Positions 55,201-64,000 of a DNA stretch of 64,000 bases are shown here, piece after piece. The position numbers and the translations under genes were made by a program. The stretch's first letter is position 1; the number at the start of each line of letters is the position of its first letter. Location: positions 44,036,725 through 44,100,724 of the forward strand of contig CM019236.1 in assembly GCA_009741485.1 (NCBI GenBank), in the 5' to 3' direction. The notes below the pieces were generated by a model. It made no database searches, had not been told where the DNA came from, and worked only from the letters and a program-made list of their open reading frames with translations. This DNA is from Malurus cyaneus samueli. Lineage: Eukaryota; Chordata; Aves; Passeriformes; Maluridae.

Positions 55201-58200
55201 GCGTAACAAGCTTTGGTGGGATAGCTTTTAAAATTATACTTATTCTGTAAGTTTCAATAATTCAAGTCTGACTTAACTAATAGCACTAACCTACCCACAT
55301 CCTAGAGCCGTTAAATAAATATGCTGACTGTCTGCTTCTGTTAGCACTAAAAAAGTAGTGTAGGAAGCTTACATACTTAGAATTTGAAAACTTTCAGCCA
55401 AGATAACTAGATAATCCTTAAAAACTTCTCTAGCAATTTGTGAATTTTGTATGAACTAATTTTACAAAACTCCTTTCCCTAGGACTGGACTACAAGACTT
55501 GCACAGTTTTAGTGGCCCTAGAGCAACAGTGTAAAGAAATCAAGCAGGCTATCTCCCATGGCAAGACTGATGGTGACATTGGAGCAGGGGATCAGGTAAT
55601 TCCAGGTACTTACTCAAATCGAGTTTAAGCACAAGCAGCTACAATTACAATGGACTAGAGACTGTCCTTGAAAGATATTGTGCAAATTGTAAGAATCAGC
55701 AGCTGAGCACTGGGCACTTTCTTAATCACCAGAAATGTGAAAACATATCACAGCCTTCATCAGTTTCAAGGAATGTGGCTTTGAAGGATAGAGCTACAAT
55801 TAAGGTTTTTGTCAGTTGGTAAGTTTCTGATCTTTCAAGTCCTTTAGCCTGGCAATAATTTCTGTCATGTGTGGGAAGAAGACTGAGCAGTCTTTATAAG
55901 CTTTATGTTTATAAAGCATTTGCAGAAAGTTCTTAGAGATCATAAGGCAGAGATGTTCTTGAGAATCAGCCCCAGCTATGGCTGTGATTCTTGTATGTAA
56001 ATGGTTTTTTCAGACTGGATGTATGTTGAGGTTAAAAATTCTGTGTGTTACTGCTCTCCCTTGCTAAGCTTGGGTGATTTTAAAGTACTGTGAGGCAAAG
56101 ACTGGTGAAGAAATAGAAGGACAACATGGAAATGTGTGTCTTAATTCCCCATTTTTCAATGTAATTCCCCTATTTTCAATGCAGGGTTTGATGTTTGGCT
56201 ATGCCACTGATGAAACTGAGGAATGTATGCCCTTAACTCTCCTCCTGGCACACAAACTGACTGCAAGCATAAAGGCTCTGGAACGGAACGGAACATGGCC
56301 CTGGGTTAGACCAGACGGAAAAACACAGGTTTGTAACAGGGGTGAGAAACCACAGAAATCATTTACCTTGTCTGCTACCACTTTAGAATTTATGTTTGTC
56401 TAAAATGGTGCTGTCATTCTCATGTTCCAAGGTGATGTGGGTTTCATAAGGTACATTTGTGTATAGCACATATGGTTTGTTCAAACTGTTCTATCAGTGT
56501 ACCAGGAGGTTTCTTGAAAACAATAGTTGTATTTTCCTTATTTTTCCCTGGAGATAAGGAACATTAACAAATTATTAACAATCAGGTTTGGGCTTTTTCT
56601 GAATAAGTATCAGCTGCTGAGAGCTGTGTTGCAGAACTCAGTTGATGAGTCACTGAGCCTACTGTAAGAGTGATGCACTTTGGCTGTCTCAAAGACAGTA
56701 ACTTCTCTGGTTTCTGGGCTGTGAAACCAGCAGGACAGGAAAGGAAAAACATACACATGGCATTTCCAGTAAAGCAAAGTGTTTTAGTCTAAGTTTCTTA
56801 TATTTAGTCTGGGCCAACCGCATTGAATTATACTGCTGCTGTTATGGCAGTACAACACAATGGATTATGTCCCTTCCTCTTGTCAGCAGTGTATAGGACA
56901 TGTGAACAGGCTGACTTCTTTGTGATGTATCTATTCAAGCATGTTTGAAGAGCAGAAAAGTAGAGAGACCGCTTTAGTCTGTAAGAAAACAGATACTAAG
57001 GATGGAGCAGTGCTAGTTTATACTTGCATGTGCATAAAAGCCATGCAGAAGGGAGCAAAGGATACAGACTATCATATTATCAACAGTTGTTAATTTTAGC
57101 AGGGCCCTCCAAAATTTATTTTGGCTTTACTTTGCTAATCCACAATTGGAACTTATGTTAATGCAGCAAACTAGACTGATTTTAGCATCAACTGTTAAAA
57201 TCAAAGGATTTTGTAGCTTTCTTGTTATTTTGCTTCTCTGTGGCAATACATATAGTTAATCCTTTTGGTAGTGGTACTTCAGTACTTTTTCTTTTTCTTA
57301 CAGTGGGTTTATGAATTGACAACTATCCCTTAGTTTTCATCCCATTTCTCTTCATCTGTTTATTTTTAGCTGCAGAAAATAACTGAGATTCATTTTCAGC
57401 TTTCAGACCAGTGCTTTTTGCCCTGAGAGTTCATCATCCTCTTTTTCTTCCCTCATTAGGTCACAATGGAATACAAGGAGTGTAATGGTGCACTGGAGCC
57501 CATCCGAGTGCACACACTTGTGATTTCAGTAAATCATGCTCCAGATGTACCGCTACAACAAATACGGAATGAGCTGATGGAGAAAGTTGTTAAAAAAGTC
57601 GTTCCAGAGAGGTATCTTGATGAGAACACCATTTATCATCTCCTTCCAAGTGAAAAGTTTGTAGAAGGTGGTCCTAAGGTACGGTATTTTGAAACACAAC
57701 AGCTTATGCAGACTTGGATTCCACTTCGACACATGCTAGTAAATGTTCTCTTGAACAGTAGTGCAATTCACTGGTATACCTTTAACCAGAAAGTTTTTCC
57801 ATTTTTAAGGAAGCTTCAGTCATTTCTGCTGGAGCTATCCTACTGGACAGCTGTCATCTAAACTGAAGCTATACCTGCTTGGGCAGCCACATGTAAGGAT
57901 TCCTGGATCTTTGTCTTGCTTCCAGAAAGTATTTTAAATGATCAAAAGCCTATTCTTAAGTTCGGTGCTAAAATGCCTGGCTGGAAGTGTCTCTTCATTT
58001 CCATAATAAAAGTCAAAACCAGAAATAACAATTGATCTGATATCTACACTGAAACTACTCATAAAGCTGAACAAATTTCAAGGGAGACAAACATATTAAG
58101 TATCAATAGTCATTAGAATTTGACATATGTTTGGCTTTCTAGGTTGGCATTAGAGAAGAAGACCATTGCTATGTAATAGTAGAAAGTTATGTTACATAAA

Positions 58201-61200
58201 ACTGTCTAGTTTGTGGAAATAGTTCACAAGGATTAAAGCTTCAAGGTTTTTTTGATCACACTGGGATGATGTGGGGATACCACTTTCATTGAGTTACCAT
58301 GGAGATACCACTTCTTCATTGAGAAATAAGTGTTGGCTTTGCTCCCACATTACTTATTTTAAGATTTACAAATAGTGGGATTAATGTCCTTTATCCTCTT
58401 TCAGGATGGAATTTCTCAGCACTCGAGTTCATTTATCAGCATGTAGTTGCTAGCTTTACTAATCTGACAGAGACAGTAATTCTCTCCTGGCTGAGCAAGT
58501 TGGTTCAGATCACGGAGTTGTGATCTGAGGCAGACAAAAATCTATACAAGAGTTTGAGACCATTATCAGGGGTGCAGGAGGGAAGGAAGAAGGAAGACAT
58601 GCACTGTCGCTTGTATCACTACTGAACCATTAGTGTGAACCGGGCAGGAATTTCTCAGTAGTTTTGTGCTCACAACATTGAGCTGCAGTTCCATGAAGAC
58701 CCTGATTCCCATTTAATGTTGTGTATCTAAGTGAGGCTTGTTAGCCTTTTAGGTCATGTGTGATCTGTTTTTGTGTCTCTAAATTCTTGCCTTAAAAGTG
58801 TTACTGAGTGAAGACTTTGACCAGTAACTCAAAGACAGTACTTCACAATTGTTGATTTGAAGGGAGCATTCTTTTTGTTGTGTTTGCAGTTGTGCTGCAT
58901 TGTTAAAGGTTTTGAAAAGTGCAGCACAGACAGCTTTGTACATTTCTGAAATATGCTCCAAACACACAGAAAACTCTTTCATTAAGCAGTTGCATGGGAC
59001 TGTGACCACTAAGAACAGAGTCATATATGTGACAAATACGAAAGAAAGCAGTACTCCATAACCTAGAATGGGATTGGATGAACTATTGTGTCTGGTGAGT
59101 ATTTTTATTTGTTCTTCAGACTGATGCTGGACTGACTGGCCGGAAGATCATTGTTGATACGTATGGAGGCTGGGGAGCCCATGGTGGCGGTGCATTCTCT
59201 GGAAAAGATCCCTCCAAAGTTGATCGTTCTGCAGCATATGCAGCTCGCTGGATTGCAAAATCTCTGGTGAAAGCTGGTCTCTGTAAAAGGGTATTAATCC
59301 AGGTAAGAGCAACTATAAAAATAATACACCGAATTCCAAAACAGAAATTCTGTCTGAGCACGTACTACCTTCACAGTCACACTCCAGTTGCAGAAAAAAA
59401 TTTCTTATAGTAGAATGGGGCTCCAGGAATTTTTAGTTTTCTCTTATGAGGAAGCCGAAGACACAGGCCAGGTCCTGGAACATGGAGTTCTGAGGAGAAA
59501 GAAGAGAAACTTCTGATTGCTTGGTATGCACATTGTAAGTGTCATTTTTGAACATTTACATCACTTATGGGAATGCTGTTATTCCAGTAATTCTCACAGA
59601 CCCTCCTTAAATACCTGAACCTATCTCTAGACAAGGCAAGACTAATCTTTTTAATAGCAAATTATGGAGATCTCAGATAAGAAGGTAAGATGGAAAGATA
59701 GGAGACTAGAAAAGTGAATATCCTTTGAAGTCTTCAAGGGCTGGATTAAAGATTAACAAAAGGAAAAAGTATGCAGTTGGAAACGCAAAAGTGATTTCAG
59801 CCCATTAATGTCAGTGTGCTACGCAGAGATCTTGTCAGCCTTCACTGAAGCTGACAATTTGAGCTGGCTTTCCTATGGATATTGTTTCCTGCTAACCATC
59901 TCTCACAAGGAAAGAAAAAAATGGCCAACAAAGGTAACTTCAGTCTAATTAGCTGTATATTAACACAATATTATTTAGTGTTAAGTAGAATTGTCACCTT
60001 ATTGGTTAATGGCAAATGGACATCATAATCTATAATTAGCTAAGGGGAAGATATCATGACAGGACAGTTTTTAAAAAAAAAAAAAAAAAAACAGTTCTTG
60101 GTACTAAGATACATATACAGAACTGAGCCACTGGACTGTTCTTGGAATCTGTAGAAAACAGTCACAATGAGGAAGATCAGTGAAAGGCACAGAATGGTTT
60201 GCATTGATTGGTGACATTCAGTCAAAACATATTTTCATCCAAATTAACTGCAAGAAATGAAGTATATGTCAGCCTGCACGCCAGTGGGGCTGTATTTTGG
60301 AAAGGGGACTGAATGATAAAAGAAAATACATTTCAGGTGAGTCTGTCAGTGCTGTGCTGTGGTGATTCTTGTGGTATGACAAAAAGGGGATGTTGGATTA
60401 TACTTCTTGGGTTACTTTGTCTGCTTCTGATGGCTGTGTTTTAAAAGTACTTGGCAATATTGCATGAAGTTCTAGGGAGGGCATGGAAGTAACTTGCTCT
60501 GGGTAAAAAAGTCTGAGAGTGCTTTAGGAACATGGAGCTTTTCTTCATCTTGTTCTAGATGATATTTTCTCTGCCTCAGAGAGAAATAAGACCAAAACTA
60601 AAACACAAAACTTCTAGAATTCAGTCTCCAGTCTCAAGGCATGAAATTCTTGTGTCTAGCTGAAACCAAAGGATTAAGAATGGCAGTAGATGAGGACAGA
60701 AAGTACCTCTTTTGCTTTAAAGGAATGTCACCTATGTCTGATATTTGACCAGGCTGAATATACTCTGAGGAAAACATAATTTTCTAAAACGAAAGAAAAA
60801 TAGCAAAAAGATATCTGCTAACTTTCTTTATGAAAATAAGATATTAATAAACTGTACCCTGATACATATGGCAAGCCTTTCTCTTAAGCAAGAACCAGGA
60901 AGGACTGTATTATCTATATGTGGGTTATGTGCTTGTGTTCTACAGCTATCATACGCTATTGGTCTCAGCCACCCTCTTGCCATCTCGGTGTTTCATTATG
61001 GAACATCAGACAGATCTGAAGAAGAACTGCTTGAAATTGTCCAGAAAAACTTTGATCTACGCCTTGGAGCTATTATAAGGTTTGTGTGATGTGTTAGTAT
61101 TTAGTTCATAGAATCATATTTTTAATGCTCTCTTTAACAGCTTAATTATCTGGCTTATAAACTCAAGAAAGTCACCTTCATCATAAATCTCAAATTGATG

Positions 61201-62355
61201 TTATTTCCTCTCTTCCCTCATCCATGTGCCCAGTACAACACACAAGAGCCAATTTGATAAATCAGATCACAAAATGCAATGAATAACTAAAACCTGCCGA
61301 AATTACACCATGTAAATCTATCTGTAACTCTGGTGGTGAGCTTTGTTGCAATTCATTAGCCAGGTGGTATTGTGCTTGGTGAAGCAGAATAAAAGGTTAA
61401 CATTAGACTCAGCTAGGCTTTCCAGTCTGTTTACAGGATATCTAAGGCTCCAAATCTCTGCCTTATCTGAAGGGCAACAAAAATACTGGCTCCTTCTGAA
61501 ATAATTATTAGGCTAAGTATGGTCTCTGTGCCTTTGATATTCCGGTGGCAACAACTTATGAGATAGCTGCCAGAAGATGGAAAGGCTCTGATGCTCTCAT
61601 GTCATGTCATATGCCCAAGGAGATGAAAATGTTTCAAATCTTTCACGAAATGAAGAGAATCTTCTATGTAGATACCACTAGCTGATCATTAGCACATCTG
61701 CAATTCACCATATTATGCAGGCTAAGAGCCAGTAAGCATGACTTGCACCTGCATTATGATTTATCTGATCATAATCATGTCATGTTAAGCTAAACTGTGA
61801 CTTTGTGCTTCTACACAACCAGTTAAACATCCATAGTTACTTAGGTTACTAGATCATCATCTTTGGCAGCTTCTTTTGAGATAAATGTCTTTCTGCCAGA
61901 GCAACATTACAAAATATTCTATATGACACTTGAAATAACAGAAAACACACTGATACTTGCCCACACATAGCTGAACTTTTTTCTGTTTAAAATGCTTCTG
62001 GACTGTAATGTTTATAAAGACTAACTGCATACTTACTGTATCTCTTAGGCATTGGAGGAAACCTGGCTATTTATAGACACTTAAAAATTTAAATTATAAA
62101 CTCACTATTTTTCCTTCTGTAAATCTGTGTGGGGAATGAAAAAACACCTAGGTTTTATTGTCTTCTGGGGATGATACTGATTATCTCTTGGATGTCTAGA
62201 TCAAAATACACATTGGAGTAGAGTGTAAGATTGTTCTTTAATTTTCATTTAGGGAGCTGGATTTGAAGAAGCCAATCTATCAAAAAACAGCATGCTATGG
62301 ACACTTTGGAAGAGAAGAATTTACATGGGAAATACCGAAAAAGCTTGTGTTCTAA
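49203..62355 (+). CDS. Divergent methionine adenosyltransferase (S-adenosylmethionine synthetase) paralogue
   Basis: MAT makes S-adenosylmethionine from ATP and methionine in the cytosol. Nine exons join in frame to 362 residues (human MAT2A has 395): 49203-49263, 52115-52192, 53745-53798, 55483-55595, 56185-56328, 57460-57678, 59120-59302, 60946-61079, 62253-62355. All except exons 1 and 3 align with MAT2A without gaps. Retained: [15 protein letters not shown], the signature [42 protein letters not shown] and AFSGKD; the C-terminus is KKLVF. It differs from both MAT1A and MAT2A: the N-terminus is a short MSKKEKRF, the first active-site motif reads AEGHSDK instead of GEGHPDK, and the gating-loop region after EQQ is unlike either. 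Exon 3 is cut short: after [17 protein letters not shown] the frame must use a GC donor (CAG/GCAAGT) because the ancestral exon has an in-frame TAG and a lost GT. It is perhaps an orthologue of the fish mat2al type; that is inference. A working enzyme is not certain. Confidence 0.85.
53799..53873 (+). pseudogene. Decayed 3' part of ancestral MAT exon 3
   Basis: The reading frame of exon 3 continues past the GC donor through GK, a TAG stop (53804-53806), then [20 protein letters not shown] and FQ. This aligns with the MAT2A segment VDYQKVVREAVKHIGYDD. The point where the donor should be (after 53873) reads AAG/TTGAGT, a G-to-T change in an otherwise good GTGAGT. The phase at both ends is the same, so exon shortening keeps the gene in frame. 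Confidence 0.75.
54230..55050 (-). mobile_element. Probable solo LTR or LTR fragment of an avian endogenous retrovirus
   Basis: On the minus strand the element begins TGTCGTGGTATGAACCCTGG at 55050, similar to the start of common avian ERVK-type LTRs (TGTCGTGGTTTAACCCC). It goes on with purine-rich text through a GGGGGAGGGGCCAC segment. The lower boundary is uncertain. No viral coding region was recognised. It sits in the intron downstream of the shortened MAT exon 3, opposite to the gene's direction. Confidence 0.5.
60066..60092. repeat. Poly(A) tract in a MAT paralogue intron
   Basis: A run of about 20 A residues in the intron between exons 7 and 8. No recognisable element body is attached to it. 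Confidence 0.6.
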
Positions 62356-63044
62356 GCTTTTCAAAATGTTTCATGTTATTGACATGTGGTTTAATAATCA
62401 AGTAAAATTTGAAGCAGTTGAAGAAAAGACTAAATCTACCCTTTTAAAAATGACATTCTGTAGTTAATAGATATCCTGAAAATTATTTGTATTTTATTTC
62501 TAACTTTTAAGGTGTCCTTACCCTTTTCATGCATGCTGCTCTAAGACAGTATTCAGCTTTGTCTTTGGTAACATGCGAATAAAATAACTTAGGCTTTTGA
62601 TTGTGATCTGACATTAGGATGGTTGTGCACATTGATGCCATTCCTATTCTGCCATGGAAATGTATTATTGCTTATTCAATTAACTTTGTATTGCATGGAT
62701 GAAGTTGGTGAGGTAACTTAAAGCGCTACCTATGAGAGGAGAGTAGAAATAGCACAAATTGCCATAATTATTTGGGCCACAACTTCCATGACTACAGCTT
62801 TAGTTAAGTTTAAACAAATTAGTAAAAATACCCATTTCTGAATATTGGTCACTGCAACTCTAAAAATACCAAGCGTTAAGGTAGTGTTATTTGTTTCCTT
62901 TTAACTTTATAGTTTAGTAGACATATCTGTGGTAATGGATGAACTTCCATGTTGTAACTCTTTTATTCATTTATAACTATTCTCTCAAACTTGATTTTTC
63001 CATGTCTGCATAAATTGGAATTGATTGTATAACTTTTGAATAAA
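62356..63044 (+). terminator. 3' untranslated region of the MAT paralogue with two polyadenylation signals
   Basis: AATAAA occurs at 62578-62583 and at 63039-63044, 223 and 684 bases after the stop codon. The second is followed after about 30 bases by an A run at 63070. Alternative use of both is plausible. Confidence 0.55.
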
Positions 63045-64000
63045 GTTTAATTTCGCCACTTCTGAAATGTAAAAAAAAATGTGAAAAACACTCAAAAGAC
63101 ATGACTTTTCTGTCTGAATGCAGAACATTCAAAATCATGTATCTTCTCTTCAAGGACTACAGAGGATGAAAATGCTTGAATATCAAAAATAGCAATTCTG
63201 AAAAGCAAATTTATTATTAAATTGGTAACTAAGACAGAATGTTGGAATGCTAGAACAACTCTAAGACCAGGGAATTTTAATAGACAACTAAGCAATATGG
63301 CTACCTCACCCCTCTTAACAGAAAAATAAAGGCTTCAGTATTAAGTCCAACCAAATGCAAGCAACTGATTGTATCATTAGTCTCAAACAAGTCTTAAAAA
63401 GCATCTTCCTTTCATAAAAAGTCTGATCAGTCCACTGCTCCTTTGATATACCGGAGCTGAAGTGAGGTCAGTGTACATCTATACTTGCACCGCACCTGTT
63501 CTGGTGCAGTTAAACTGATCTAGCACAGTGCTGCATTCAGTCCTTGTGACCTATACATGAGGCACATTTTTCTTCCATAATAAAACAAAATTAATTTCTC
63601 CAATTTAAACTAATTTCTTTTTTTTTTTATATGTACTCATTTGCTCCCTATATAAAATTTTCCTTAAGAAGAACAAAAAGATATATTCCTTGTTGGAAGC
63701 CAACAGACAGAAATACCTCTGCTAAGTGTGTAGTGTCTAATCCAAAGTTAGAGATAAACAATATGTCTCCCAAACCATGTAGTGCTTTTGTTTAAAACAA
63801 ATGCGATTGGCATATTTCCTAATATTCTATGGAATGTATAACATTGAAACATAGAATTCAGTTCAACTATAAAAGGTAAGGATTTCCCAAATCAGACATA
63901 AGCATTGAGATGTCAGTTATTGCTGATCAATTCAGCTAAATTAGTGATGTAGCTAAAATTTAGCTACAATATACGTATACATACAGAGGTCAATTGAAAT
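63045..64000. other. Downstream intergenic DNA
   Basis: AT-rich DNA with no recognised gene or repeat on either strand. Confidence 0.5.

Overview
This is eukaryotic nuclear DNA, almost certainly from a bird. All genes are split by GT-AG introns. The interspersed repeats are mostly CR1-type LINE fragments ending in short ATTCTAT-like repeats, and there is an LTR whose end resembles those of avian endogenous retroviruses. I recognise four genes by comparing the spliced translations with vertebrate proteins from memory; no database search was run.

Layout: (1) 1-4500, intergenic, no gene seen. (2) 5008-24479, plus strand: PDE6B, rod photoreceptor cGMP phosphodiesterase beta, 22 coding exons giving 836 residues, intact from start codon to the C-terminal prenylation motif CNIL. 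(3) 28857-30970, minus strand: ATP5ME, subunit e of mitochondrial ATP synthase, four exons, convergent with PDE6B; the first exon has irregularities. (4) 34044-44303, minus strand: TMEM175, a lysosomal cation channel. Nine exons are placed; exon 1 shows an apparent one-base frameshift and one short exon was not found. (5) 44400-49200, intergenic, with several CR1 copies including one inserted into another. (6) 49203-62355, plus strand: a divergent methionine adenosyltransferase (S-adenosylmethionine synthetase) paralogue, nine exons. Its ancestral exon 3 carries an in-frame stop and a destroyed donor site, and appears to be rescued by an upstream GC splice donor that keeps the frame but removes 25 codons' worth of exon.

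The genes do not form a functional pathway. PDE6B next to ATP5ME matches the order on human 4p16.3, where TMEM175 also lies but several genes away. The MAT paralogue is not part of that human neighbourhood as I know it. The most notable feature is the remodelled exon 3 of this MAT gene.
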